Source of the DNA: Stratiformator vulcanicus
GTDB lineage: Bacteria > Planctomycetota > Planctomycetia > Planctomycetales > Planctomycetaceae
Assembly (NCBI RefSeq): GCF_007744515.1
Contig: NZ_CP036268.1
Location: forward strand, 4,208,723 to 4,272,722
Direction of reading: 5' to 3'
Length of the DNA: 64,000 bases
Shown here in pieces: positions 26,183 to 36,491 of the stretch (position 1 is its first letter; each line of letters opens with the position of its first letter). The notes below the pieces were generated by a model that searched no databases, was not told the origin of the DNA, and worked only from the letters and a program-made list of their open reading frames with translations. Made by a program: the position numbers and the translations under genes.

Positions 26183-27373
26183 ATGCACCTCATCGCCACG
26201 GCCGCGTTCGGCCTGGAAGCCGTTGTTGCTCGGGAGCTTGCGGCTCTCGGGTACGAAGACACCTCCACGACCGACGGGCGGATTGCGTTCGAGGCGGATG
26301 CGTCGGCGATTGCGCGGTGCAACCTGTGGTTGCGGTCGGCGAACCGGGTGTTGGTTCGCGTGGCGGAGTTTCCGGCAGGGGATTTCGACGAACTGTTCGA
26401 AGGCATGCAGGGGATTGATTGGCGGGAGTGGCTGCCGCCCGATGCGGCGTTTCCGGTGACGGTGGGGAGCCGGCATTCCGCACTCACTCACACCCCGAGT
26501 TGCCAGTCGGTCGCGAAGAAAGCGGTCGTCGAGGCCCTACGGAAGCAGCACAACGTGACGGAACTCCCCGAGACCGGGCCGACGGTGCCGATCTCGATTT
26601 CGCTGCACAAGGATGTCGCCACCGTCGCACTCGACACCAGTGGCGAGGGGCTGCACCGTCGGGGTTACCGGACGCAAAGCGGCTCGGCCCCCCTGCGGGA
26701 GACGCTCGCGGCTGCGCTGGTGCAGCTCAGCGTGTGGAACCGTGACCGACCGTTCATGGACCCTTGCTGCGGCAGCGGGACGATCGCGATTGAGGCGGCT
26801 TTACTGGGTCGAAACATCGCCCCCGGCGGCCATAGGACTTTTGTTTCGCAGGCGTGGGGTTCGCTGCCGGATAGCATTTGGGACGAAGCGCAGACCGAGG
26901 CTCAGGACCTCGTCACAGATTCCTTCGAGTCGCCGCTGCTTGCGACCGACATCGCCCCCGCGGTGCTGCGGATCGCGCGGGAAAACGCCGAGCGAGCCGG
27001 GGTCGCCGACGACATTCATTTTCAGCAGAAACCGCTGGCCGAGGCCTCCTCGGCCAAGAAGTACGGCGTGCTGATCACCAACCCGCCGTACGGCGAGCGG
27101 TTGGGGAACGCGGCTGCGGCGAGCAACGTGAATCGCCAACTGTCGGAGTTGTTCGAGCGACTAGAAAACTGGTCATTTTTCGTACTGGCGGCTGATCGGG
27201 GCTTCGATCGGGCGATCGGCAGGAAGGCGACGCGGCGGCGAAAACTGTATAACGGAACGATCGAATGCACCTACCATCAATTCCTCGGCCCGCGACCGCC
27301 GAAGCGGCGTGACCTCGCTGATGCCGAAAGCGAAACCGCGACCGAACCGAATTTAACGGAGAATAACTCATGA
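26183..27373 (+). CDS. THUMP-domain class I SAM-dependent RNA methyltransferase (RlmL N-terminal-half type)
   Basis: A 396-residue RNA guanine-N2 methyltransferase, probably acting on 23S rRNA like the RlmL/YpsC group. The ATG at 26183 (MHLIATAAFGLEAVVARELA) is the family start. Residues 1-160 hold the ferredoxin-like and THUMP domains (VSISLHKDVATVALDTSGEG). The Rossmann methyltransferase follows, with FMDPCCGSGTIAIEAAL (motif I), LLATDIAPAVLRIARENAERAG (motif II) and LITNPPYGERLG (catalytic NPPY). The C-terminus runs into the next gene: the stop overlaps its ATG by 4 bases, so the two are translationally coupled. It lacks the second methyltransferase domain of E. coli RlmKL. Confidence 0.92.
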   Translation: MHLIATAAFGLEAVVARELAALGYEDTSTTDGRIAFEADASAIARCNLWLRSANRVLVRVAEFPAGDFDELFEGMQGIDWREWLPPDAAFPVTVGSRHSALTHTPSCQSVAKKAVVEALRKQHNVTELPETGPTVPISISLHKDVATVALDTSGEGLHRRGYRTQSGSAPLRETLAAALVQLSVWNRDRPFMDPCCGSGTIAIEAALLGRNIAPGGHRTFVSQAWGSLPDSIWDEAQTEAQDLVTDSFESPLLATDIAPAVLRIARENAERAGVADDIHFQQKPLAEASSAKKYGVLITNPPYGERLGNAAAASNVNRQLSELFERLENWSFFVLAADRGFDRAIGRKATRRRKLYNGTIECTYHQFLGPRPPKRRDLADAESETATEPNLTENNS

Positions 27374-27756
27374 AGAGCCAACGAGTCTTAAGCGTCGGGC
27401 AGTGCGCTCCCGACAATATGTCACTGCGGTCGTTCCTGACTGAGACTTTCGATGTCAGTTGGGATACCGCTGACAGCAAGAGCCAGGCGATCGAGATGTC
27501 GAAGGCGGAGGAATACGCCCTCGTGCTCGTCAATCGCAAACTCGATGCCGATTATTCCGAAGGCATGGAAGTCCTCAAAGCAATTAAGACGGCCGAGGAA
27601 ACCGCCGAGACGCCTGTCATGATCGTGTCGAACTTCGAAGACGCCCAGAAGACCGCCGTCGGAGTGGGCGCAGAGTACGGCTTCGGGAAGAATGAGATTG
27701 GCAACGACGAGGTCGTCGATCGACTGAAGCCCTACCTCGGCGAGCCGAAGAAGTAA
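27370..27756 (+). CDS. Degenerate response-regulator receiver domain protein
   Basis: A 128-residue stand-alone receiver-like protein. The alternating alpha/beta order fits CheY: RVLSVGQCAPDN, ALVLVNRKLDADYSEGMEVLKAI, TPVMIVSNFEDAQKTAVGVGAEYGFGK, then a C-terminal helix. At the phosphoacceptor position the expected Asp is Asn (N55 in VLVNRKL), and the usual first-loop acidic pair is also replaced (GQCAPDN). The Thr/Ser switch position reads IVSN and the Lys position is in GFGK. Phosphorylation is therefore unlikely, and it may act as a constitutive or ligand-driven binding module. It overlaps the methyltransferase by 4 bases and is followed 4 bases later by the UDP-sugar dehydrogenase, so it is embedded in an operon. 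Confidence 0.75.
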   Translation: MKSQRVLSVGQCAPDNMSLRSFLTETFDVSWDTADSKSQAIEMSKAEEYALVLVNRKLDADYSEGMEVLKAIKTAEETAETPVMIVSNFEDAQKTAVGVGAEYGFGKNEIGNDEVVDRLKPYLGEPKK

Positions 27757-27760
27757 GCCG

Positions 27761-29077
27761 ATGCTGAATTCGTTTCTCGAAACTGTGAAAGTGAAGTCGG
27801 CTCGCGTGGGCGTGATCGGTCTCGGCTATGTCGGGCTGCCGTTGTCGCGAGCCTTTATCGACGGCGGACTTAAAGTCATCGGCTTTGACGTCGACCGCGT
27901 CAAGATTGACAAGCTGCTCGCTGGAACGAGCTATATCCGCGGCCTGCCCGATGAACAACTTAATGAGTGGCGGCATCACGACTGCTTCGAGCCGACCGAC
28001 GATATGACCCGGCTATCGGAGCCGGACGCACTCTTAATTTGCGTTCCGACGCCGCTCGACGAAGATCGTTCACCCGACCTGAAATATGTGATCAGCACGG
28101 CTGAGCAGATCGCGAAAGCCTTGCGACCGGGGCAGTTGGTCGTACTGGAGAGCACGACCTATCCGACGACCACGCGGGACATCGTGCTGCCTATACTGGA
28201 GCGGAGCGGCCTAACGGTCGGTGAGGACTTTTTTCTAGCCTACAGCCCGGAGCGCGAAGACCCCGGCAACCCCTCACATACGGCTTCTGTCATCCCCAAG
28301 GTCGTCGGCGGAATTGATGAAGGCAGCCTGAGAGCCGCGGTCGCACTTTATGAGAACGCCGTTGTCTCGGTGGTCCCTGTCAGCTCGCCCGAGATCGCTG
28401 AAGCATCGAAGATATTGGAGAACACTTATCGGGCGGTGAATATCGCGCTGGTCAATGACTTAAAAATGCTCTTCGACCGGATGGGAATCGATGTCTGGGA
28501 GGTGATCGAAGCGGCCAAGACGAAGCCGTTCGGCTTTCAGGCGTTTTATCCGGGTCCGGGATTGGGCGGGCATTGCATCCCGATCGACCCGTTTTACCTA
28601 TCGTGGCTGGCTCGCAAGCAGAATATGACGACACGGTTCATCGAACTGGCCGGCGAGGTCAATTCGCGGATGCCGGACTATGTCATCCGCCGCCTGATGA
28701 TTTTTTTAAACGAAACGGGCAAGGCGGTCCGCGGCAGCAAAATCTGCGTGCTGGGGTTGGCCTATAAAAAAGATGTCGACGACCCGCGCGAAAGTCCCTC
28801 CTTCGAATTAATTGAAAAGCTGCAGGAACTGGGAGCCGAAGTTTCTTACAGCGATCCCTATATCCCCGTCGCCCCGACGATGCGCAAACACGCGATCGCC
28901 GGGCTGGAGAGCCGCGAGCTTACGCCGGACTTTTTGAAGTCATTAGACGCCGTCTTAATTGCGACCGATCACACGGACTTCGATTACGACTTGATTGCCG
29001 AGCACTCCTCACTGGTGATTGATACACGGAATGCGATGAAAAAAGCGGAGGCCAGAAACAATATTCGTAAAGCATAG
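27761..29077 (+). CDS. Nucleotide-sugar dehydrogenase, WbpA-type (UDP-N-acetylglucosamine 6-dehydrogenase)
   Basis: A 438-residue UDP-sugar 6-dehydrogenase oxidising the C6 hydroxyl to the uronate with NAD+. The N-terminal NAD fold (VGVIGLGYVGLPLSRAFIDGG), YSPEREDPGN, the active-site Cys in GPGLGGHCIPIDPFYLSW and RFIELAGEVNSRMPDYV are the pattern of Pseudomonas WbpA rather than of UDP-glucose dehydrogenase. This points to UDP-GlcNAc uronic acid for polysaccharide synthesis. It starts 4 bases after the receiver gene. Two UDP-glucuronate-using genes lie at 2.6-4.7 kb, but this enzyme would not feed them unless it accepted UDP-glucose. Substrate preference is inferred from overall similarity. 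Confidence 0.88.
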   Translation: MLNSFLETVKVKSARVGVIGLGYVGLPLSRAFIDGGLKVIGFDVDRVKIDKLLAGTSYIRGLPDEQLNEWRHHDCFEPTDDMTRLSEPDALLICVPTPLDEDRSPDLKYVISTAEQIAKALRPGQLVVLESTTYPTTTRDIVLPILERSGLTVGEDFFLAYSPEREDPGNPSHTASVIPKVVGGIDEGSLRAAVALYENAVVSVVPVSSPEIAEASKILENTYRAVNIALVNDLKMLFDRMGIDVWEVIEAAKTKPFGFQAFYPGPGLGGHCIPIDPFYLSWLARKQNMTTRFIELAGEVNSRMPDYVIRRLMIFLNETGKAVRGSKICVLGLAYKKDVDDPRESPSFELIEKLQELGAEVSYSDPYIPVAPTMRKHAIAGLESRELTPDFLKSLDAVLIATDHTDFDYDLIAEHSSLVIDTRNAMKKAEARNNIRKA

Positions 29078-29134
29078 TCGTCGGACTCACGCGTAACTGT
29101 CGCCGTAGTGGCTCCCTCAAGCCGAGTTGGTTAC

Positions 29135-30184
29135 ATGCCATTTTGGTATTTCTCTACGGAATTCGAAGCATCCCACCTCGGCCAGGCACTCGTGGAAGTT
29201 GAGTGCGAGAAGTGCGGCTGCGAATACTATTTTGAGCTCGCCCGCCAAGGCGTTGGCCACGTTTCCTCGCCCTATGGGATCGGCACTTCAAAAGCCGAAG
29301 CCGTGGCAGAGGAGAAAGCGGAGTCGAATCTCAATGACCGAATCAGCAGCGAAGCCGAGTTAGTTCCTTGCCCGTCGTGCCATTGGATTAACGAAGACCT
29401 CGTTCGAGGATACCGTCTCACGAAGTTGCGAGGGTGGTCGACCGCAGCCTTCTCGATTGCGATCATTGGGATCGCGGGCTCTCTGGTTGCCACATGGTGC
29501 ATCATGAACGGGCCACCGCCTGACAGATCGGCTGCCCCGATGGTCGCCATCTGCGGGCCTGTAATTTCGATAGCGGTTGCCGTTGGGATTTTCCTATTAA
29601 GAAACGGCATTCGATCGGCGATACGACCGAACAAAAATTTTCCTGCTCCGCCGAAAGTCCCGGCTGGAACACCGCCCGCACTAAAATTTGACGACGACAC
29701 GGAAAGTTTCGTGCCTATCGCTGCCGATGACATCCGGGACTCAGAGACCGGAGGCTGGCAGACGATACAGATCGGTCGTGTTGAATGGCCGCAAAAATGC
29801 TGCTGCTGCCTGAAAAGCGAGGAGGATGACAATACTGAACTCGAACTGGCGAACCCAACGACTCCCGAATTGGGGATACTTGCTTGCAAGGAATGCCGTC
29901 GCCGACAGGCAAGGCAATCAAATATCATTGGCCTCGCGATGACCGCGTTCGGTTCAATTGTCGTCTATTCGATATTCTCACTTTTATTGCCCAGAGAAAT
30001 AGCTTTTTGGGTACTTTTCGTGACCGGAGTTTGGATCGTCGCGTTGATTTGCTTTTATGTCAGCAACCGCTTGACGGCGCTCGCCCCAACTCGGTGTGTC
30101 GACGCCAGTCGCGGTGTGCATCAGGTCAAAATTAAGAATCCCGACTTGATTCTGACCGTTGCGTCTGGCGCAGTCGCGAGTTGA
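29135..30184 (+). CDS. Multi-pass membrane protein with cytosolic Cys-rich motifs
   Basis: A 349-residue hypothetical protein. The ATG at 29135 is preferred; a GTG at 29108 is the alternative. The N-terminal domain has VECEKCGCEYYFELARQG and VPCPSCHWI, a plausible four-Cys zinc site. Two helices follow (AAFSIAIIGIAGSLVATWC, MVAICGPVISIAVAVGIFLL). A linker contains WPQKCCCCLKSEE and ACKECRRR, a second Cys cluster, and two more helices come next (IIGLAMTAFGSIVVYSIF, FWVLFVTGVWIVALICFYV). I recognise no family. The zinc-finger-like pairs suggest a membrane-bound regulatory or scaffold role. It is convergent with the PlsC gene, and its gap of 57 bases after the dehydrogenase suggests the end of that operon. 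Confidence 0.7.
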   Translation: MPFWYFSTEFEASHLGQALVEVECEKCGCEYYFELARQGVGHVSSPYGIGTSKAEAVAEEKAESNLNDRISSEAELVPCPSCHWINEDLVRGYRLTKLRGWSTAAFSIAIIGIAGSLVATWCIMNGPPPDRSAAPMVAICGPVISIAVAVGIFLLRNGIRSAIRPNKNFPAPPKVPAGTPPALKFDDDTESFVPIAADDIRDSETGGWQTIQIGRVEWPQKCCCCLKSEEDDNTELELANPTTPELGILACKECRRRQARQSNIIGLAMTAFGSIVVYSIFSLLLPREIAFWVLFVTGVWIVALICFYVSNRLTALAPTRCVDASRGVHQVKIKNPDLILTVASGAVAS

Positions 30185-30238
30185 CGTTCGACAATTTGAT
30201 TAGGCGGATGAAATCGCCTTTAAGGGTCAGGCACTGCT

Positions 30239-31465
30239 TCAAGATTCTTTTTTCGCTCGAGACGCCGCCACCTCGTCAGCCAGAGCGGCGAGCTTTTGAT
30301 ACATCTGCTCCCGAGCTTCGACAATCACCGGGTCCTTTTCGCCCCGGGGGGGCTTTTCGGTTCCGACTTCGATCGGTTCGCCAATTTCGATGATCGTTTT
30401 CATCCGCCCGAAGACCCTTAATTTGTCGGTCAGGTCTTCTTCGAATCGCTCGACCGTCTCGACGATGTGCTCGGGCGGGCTGTCGGGCGTGAGGTAGTCG
30501 CGGGGATAGAAAACGGCTTGCTGGGCGAGATAGATCTGCCGCAGCACTTCGTATCGATCTGCTTTTTCGTCGGGCTTCAATTTGCCGGAGGTCAGCTCGG
30601 GGAGAATCTTCGTGCGGATCGCTTTGACTCGCATGACCACGTGATCTTCAGGGCCCGTTGCCGTCTCAAACCGCTTCTCGTGCGGGGCGAGCAGTTTTTC
30701 GGCTAGGTGTTCGGCGCGATCAAATAATTCTCCCTCTTGAGCCGCTCCGAGATACTCGATCTCTTTGACGGCGAGCAGGCAGCTGCCCAACTTGCGGATG
30801 CGGTCGACAAGCGGAAGTTGTTCCTGCGGGGTCCAGGAGAGCCGCTGCTCGATTTCTCGCACGACCGGAGTGACCGTCTCTTCGACATTGTCCAGATAAA
30901 TGTATCGAAAGACGGTCGGGTGAATGACGACCGGACCTTTGCCTTCTTTCTGGCGACGCTTGGCGGCGGTGCGGGCCATGAACGCCGGTCCGTCGAGAAA
31001 CGGCAGCAAAATGTCGTTGGCCCGGGAGACCGTGCCTTCCGGGTAGATCACCAACGGGCGTTCGGCTCGAGTGAGATTGTCGATGGCGAAGTTGAGCGCG
31101 GCTCGATCGGCCCCCTCACGCAGGATGCTGAATGCTCCGAGTCGACGCATCATCCGCGGCTGAAACCACCCCTGCCGGAACAGGTGAAAGCTCGCCATTG
31201 TGTAGAGACACTGCCCGGGGACGGCCCGCGAGATCGAGCCCATTGTCATGGGGTCGCTGGTCCGGCAGTGATTGGCCATCAAGATGACGCCGTGCTCGGC
31301 ATCGAGGGACTTCTTCAGCCGCTCGGTGCCGCGGACCTCGACATCGACAATTCCGTGCGACTTCTTCAGATAGAACGGGAGAAGAGGTCGGCAGATATGT
31401 GTCCACATAGTCGACCGGACCGGCGGGATGAACTCATAAGGTTCCTCGAGGATGACTTCCTGCAT
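30239..31465 (-). CDS. PlsC-type acyltransferase domain protein
   Basis: A 408-residue acyltransferase. The ATG at 31465 (MQEVILEEPYEFIPP) is chosen because the longer frame to 31708 would overlap the divergent isoprenoid gene. The 1-acylglycerol-3-phosphate acyltransferase core shows VILMANHCRTSDP (catalytic H-x4-D), FHLFRQGWFQPRMMRRLGAF and VIYPEGTVSR (block with EGT). The C-terminal 200 residues are helical and resemble no standard PlsC; the long tail (about twice the usual 240 residues) is typical of the planctomycete version. It should acylate lysophosphatidate or a related lipid at the inner membrane, although no strong transmembrane segment is seen. It is convergent with the preceding membrane protein. 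Confidence 0.86.
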   Translation of the reverse strand: MQEVILEEPYEFIPPVRSTMWTHICRPLLPFYLKKSHGIVDVEVRGTERLKKSLDAEHGVILMANHCRTSDPMTMGSISRAVPGQCLYTMASFHLFRQGWFQPRMMRRLGAFSILREGADRAALNFAIDNLTRAERPLVIYPEGTVSRANDILLPFLDGPAFMARTAAKRRQKEGKGPVVIHPTVFRYIYLDNVEETVTPVVREIEQRLSWTPQEQLPLVDRIRKLGSCLLAVKEIEYLGAAQEGELFDRAEHLAEKLLAPHEKRFETATGPEDHVVMRVKAIRTKILPELTSGKLKPDEKADRYEVLRQIYLAQQAVFYPRDYLTPDSPPEHIVETVERFEEDLTDKLRVFGRMKTIIEIGEPIEVGTEKPPRGEKDPVIVEAREQMYQKLAALADEVAASRAKKES

Positions 31466-31675
31466 GGGCGGCGGCCGTTCGTTTCCGGAATCGAAAAATA
31501 AAACAAGGGGCAAGAGACGCGGTCGGGGCAATCCGGTAAAGCCATACCGTCTCAAATCGTGGGCTGAAACGTAGCTGCGCGTCCGACCGGCTTCAATCTC
31601 GCTTTCAGATCGGACTGCTTCGTTTCGGAGCGGGAGCGAGTCGGCTATGATTTTCGGAACCGAACGGTGAGGCGC

Positions 31676-32571
31676 ATGCAGGGCACGGACGTCGATTTCA
31701 AAGAGCACTTAGCGAGCCGCCGGGCGTTGATTGACGCCGCGCTCGACGATGCCGTTGTCGACACTCCGCTGTGCCCGCCGCGACTGGCCGAAGCGATGCG
31801 GTACAGTCTGAAAGCCGGGGGAAAACGGCTGCGTCCGGTATTGGCTCTGTTAGCTTGCGAGGCGTGCGGCGGTCAGAAGGAAGAGGCCGTGCCGGTCGCG
31901 ATTGCCGCCGAAATGATTCACACCTATTCGCTGATTCACGACGACCTGCCGGCGATGGACAATGATGACCTTCGCCGCGGTCGCCCAACCAATCACCGCG
32001 TCTTCGGCGAGGCGACCGCGATTTTAGCCGGGGACGCACTTCTGTCCCGTTCATTCGAAATCATTGCCCGTGAAGTTTCACCCGCAAAAGTCGCCGCGGA
32101 CTGTATTGCAGATCTGGCGGCTGCCGCCGGGCCGGAGGGCATGGTCGGCGGCCAGGCCGCCGATCTCGCGGCGGAGACCTCGGGCGTGCGGGATCAGGAG
32201 CACCTCGAATCGATTCACTTGAGAAAGACCGGCGCCCTGATTCAAGCATCGCTGGTCATGGGTGCCAGGGTCGGGGGCGGTTCTAAATCGGAGTGCCAAG
32301 CGATGAAAAGCTACGGCCGCGCCGTCGGTCTCGCCTTCCAGATCGCCGACGATCTGTTGGACATCACCGGAGACGCCGCCAAAATGGGTAAGGGCGTCCG
32401 GAAAGATGCGGATCACAATAAACTGACCTACCCGGGCTTGCTCGGGCTGGAACAGAGTCAAAAGTTGGCTGCAAGACTGACGGAAGAAGCAATCGCGGTA
32501 CTCAGCCCGTTCGGGAAATCCGGCCGGCCACTCGCCGCAGTGGCCCGGTTCGCGGTCGAAAGAGATCACTG

Positions 32572-32572
<1 letters not shown>
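31676..32572 (+). CDS. ispA: Polyprenyl diphosphate synthase (farnesyl/geranylgeranyl type)
   Basis: A 298-residue trans-isoprenyl diphosphate synthase that condenses isopentenyl diphosphate with allylic diphosphates. The start is the ATG at 31676 (a GTG at 31667 is in frame). The first aspartate-rich motif [19 protein letters not shown] and second motif [13 protein letters not shown] are both intact, as are [12 protein letters not shown] and GGQAADL. Residues just upstream of the first Asp-rich motif (TYSLIHDD) set chain length; Tyr there favours C15-C20 but the product cannot be fixed by eye. It overlaps dxs by one base (TGATG), so the two are translationally coupled in an isoprenoid operon, with rdgB downstream on the same strand. 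Confidence 0.9.
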
Positions 32573-34473
<1,901 letters not shown>

Positions 34474-34495
34474 CTAAACTGTTAAGGCGCCCCCA

Positions 34496-34570
34496 CAAGC
34501 CGCGCACGCAGTAAGCGGATCGATCACGCGGCGTCCACTTAAGAAACCCGCTCACTACGTGCGCGGCTTG
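34496..34570. repeat. Palindromic repeat with 23-bp arms between dxs and rdgB
   Basis: The arms 34496-34518 and 34548-34570 are reverse complements with two mismatches around a 29-base loop. The words CAAGCCGCGCACGCAGTAAG and its complement recur as a right arm at 39139-39161 and degenerately at 25435-25522. The structure could form a stable RNA hairpin. It has no T-run, so it is more likely an interspersed repeat than a classical terminator. Confidence 0.8.
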
Positions 34571-34636
34571 TTGAGAGAATCGCTTTTCTCGTTCAACGAG
34601 TGAGACGAACGGCCTATCTCGAAGACAACCGAATTG

Positions 34637-35260
34637 ATGACGTCCATCATCATTGCCAGTCGCAACCGCGGGAAGATCGTGGAGATCGAGGATCTGCTCG
34701 CGCCCTACGGCTTTGAGATTCAGTGCGTCGCCGATTTTCCCGATGTGCCCGAGGCCGTCGAAGACGGCGAAACCTTCGACGAGAATGCTGCCAAAAAGGC
34801 GACCGAAGTCGCGAATCATCTCGGCTGTTGGGCGATCGGCGAAGATAGCGGGCTGTGCGTCGATGCCCTCAAAGGCCGACCGGGGATTTTTTCCGCACGC
34901 TTCGCAGGGGAACAGTCCGACGACCAGACGAACAATCAGAAATTGATCGACGAACTCGACGGCGTTGCCGATGCAAAACGCGGCGCGGAATACCGCTGCC
35001 ACGTAGCCCTCGCTGACCCCTCGGGTCAGATCCGGCTGACTTCGCAGGGACGCTGTCGCGGACGAATCACCACTCAGCCACGAGGCGAGAACGGCTTTGG
35101 ATACGACCCGTACTTCGAAATTCGCGAACTCCACCGCACGTTCGGCGAACTCCCGAAAGTCGTCAAACGCCACCTCAGCCATCGTTCTCGGGCCTTTCGG
35201 CACATGGCGCCGCGACTCGCCGGGGTGGTGATATCTACCGACAGTGCGAGAACGGGTTGA
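34637..35260 (+). CDS. rdgB: XTP/dITP diphosphatase (RdgB/HAM1 family)
   Basis: A 207-residue Ham1-type nucleotide pyrophosphatase that hydrolyses dITP, XTP and dXTP to monophosphates, cleansing the nucleotide pool. The start ATG at 34637 (preceded by an in-frame TTG) gives MTSIIIASRNRGKIVEIEDLL, the substrate-binding SxNxxK-type motif. VEDGETFDENAAKKATEVANH, IGEDSGLCVDALKGRPGIFSARFAG (catalytic D and RFAG) and GENGFGYDPYF complete the signature. It is the third gene in a possible ispA-dxs-rdgB run, but a palindromic repeat and 163 bases intervene before it. The last ~15 residues after the core are unusual but short. Confidence 0.93.
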   Translation: MTSIIIASRNRGKIVEIEDLLAPYGFEIQCVADFPDVPEAVEDGETFDENAAKKATEVANHLGCWAIGEDSGLCVDALKGRPGIFSARFAGEQSDDQTNNQKLIDELDGVADAKRGAEYRCHVALADPSGQIRLTSQGRCRGRITTQPRGENGFGYDPYFEIRELHRTFGELPKVVKRHLSHRSRAFRHMAPRLAGVVISTDSARTG

Positions 35261-35284
35261 GGTAATTTCGGCGAAACACGTGAT

Positions 35285-35413
35285 TCATCGTTCCGACCGA
35301 TCGCAAGGATCGATAAAATCCCCACAACTCGGACACGAAGCGCTCGATGTCGGATCAATGGTTGCCACTGTGACTGCTGTCATCGCGGCAGCGTGGAAGT
35401 TGCAGACCGGACA
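35285..35413 (-). CDS. Possible microprotein with two CPxC motifs (zinc ribbon-like)
   Basis: A minus-strand frame ends at a stop at 35287-35285 and contains ICPVCNFHAAAM upstream of a SASCPSCGDF segment and a further Cys. The spacing of two CPxC pairs is that of a small zinc ribbon. An internal ATG at 35383 would give 32 residues with only the second pair. No ATG, GTG or TTG was found just before the first pair (only a rare CTG codon), so the true start is unclear; the interval given begins at the first CPVC codon. It lies in the 227-base gap between rdgB and the plus-strand gene at 35488. The evidence is the motif pattern alone. Confidence 0.3.
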   Translation of the reverse strand, partial: CPVCNFHAAAMTAVTVATIDPTSSASCPSCGDFIDPCDRSER

Positions 35414-35487
35414 GATGGATCGGGACGAAAAGCCGACTCCGCGAGATGATTCGTCACGAGAGCTCGGCAGGTGAGGGGAGCAGGCGT

Positions 35488-36432
35488 ATGACGCTAAGGT
35501 TGGACGGTTTGGTCGCGTGCGGGGAATTGGACGGAACCCGCACCAATAGTGTCAACGGGTGGATCAAACTCAAAGGACATCAGACGCCGCTTTCACTGTC
35601 ATTGACCGGGGCGTGCGGGAAATACCTCGCCGGGCGCCGGATTCGTTTCGAAGCCTCCGAGTTCTCCGAGCCTTCGTTCAACGACGATTACAGCGAGATC
35701 GCCTGGCAACAGGTCGGTCCCACCGGTCGGATGGAGGTCGACCGGATGAGTGACGGCACCGTCGTCCTGTTCTTGGAATGGTTCAGCCAGAACGGGCGCG
35801 TGCTGCTCGAACTGACCAATCCGGAAATCGAGACCGTTCCTGAAGAAAACGAGTCGAGCGGCCCCGAAGCGGTCGGACCAGCTCCCGATTCGGCGATCGA
35901 ACCGTGGTCGGAAGAAAATAACGAACTCGACGAATCGGACGACCCCTACAACCTATTTTCGGACGAACTCAATCGACATTTCGAAGCGGAGTCTCGGGCG
36001 CTCGATCATTCGCTTGGAGGCGCCGAAGATGATTCGGGCTTCACACGTGATCTCGAACTGATGGAAGAGTTAATCGAGAACGGTGAAGGAGTCCCGATTG
36101 CCGAGATTTTTGATCCGCCACTCAAATTGCCGCAGCCTGACGGGCTGAGCGATCGCGACATCGAAGTCGCCCTGCGCCGCCTCCTCGCTGCCATGGCGGA
36201 GCACGGCATTGCCCTCGACATTTGCGAGCACTTCAGCCTCCGGGATGCCTACACTCTATTGCTCGAAGAACTCTGTCCTCACGAGATGACGCACCCCGAA
36301 CTCGACGCGACGCGATGGGTTCAGCACTTCTCGACCTCCGACTTCTGCGACAAGTGCGACGAAGAATTCGAGCGCGAGTTCGAAGAGTTCGAACGCGGTC
36401 GCGACAAGGACGGGGAAGAGGATCAGGACTGA
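35488..36432 (+). CDS. Acidic hypothetical protein
   Basis: A 314-residue acidic protein. The ATG at 35488 (MTLRLDGLVACGELDGTRTN) follows a purine-rich GTGAGGGGAGCAGG site. The frame is open to 35446. The first ~115 residues form a beta-rich domain (SVNGWIKLKGHQTPLSLSL, GRRIRFEASEF, VVLFLEWFSQNGRVLLELTN). A long Glu/Asp/Ser-rich linker follows, then a helical C-terminal domain with IEVALRRLLAAMAEHGIALD and ICEHFSLRDAYTLLLEELCPHE, ending in FCDKCDEEFEREFEEFE. No signal peptide is seen, so it is cytoplasmic. I do not recognise a family. It is convergent with the kelch-like gene (60 bases between stops). Confidence 0.75.
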   Translation: MTLRLDGLVACGELDGTRTNSVNGWIKLKGHQTPLSLSLTGACGKYLAGRRIRFEASEFSEPSFNDDYSEIAWQQVGPTGRMEVDRMSDGTVVLFLEWFSQNGRVLLELTNPEIETVPEENESSGPEAVGPAPDSAIEPWSEENNELDESDDPYNLFSDELNRHFEAESRALDHSLGGAEDDSGFTRDLELMEELIENGEGVPIAEIFDPPLKLPQPDGLSDRDIEVALRRLLAAMAEHGIALDICEHFSLRDAYTLLLEELCPHEMTHPELDATRWVQHFSTSDFCDKCDEEFEREFEEFERGRDKDGEEDQD

Positions 36433-36491
36433 GGCACCGACGCCCTTGGTTCGGAGGCCAGTACTCCGACGGCAACCCTTGGCGAATCGCT

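Noticed and set aside
31466..31708. N-terminal extension of the PlsC gene to 31708
   Set aside because: It would overlap the divergent ispA start and the residues do not look like an acyltransferase N-terminus.
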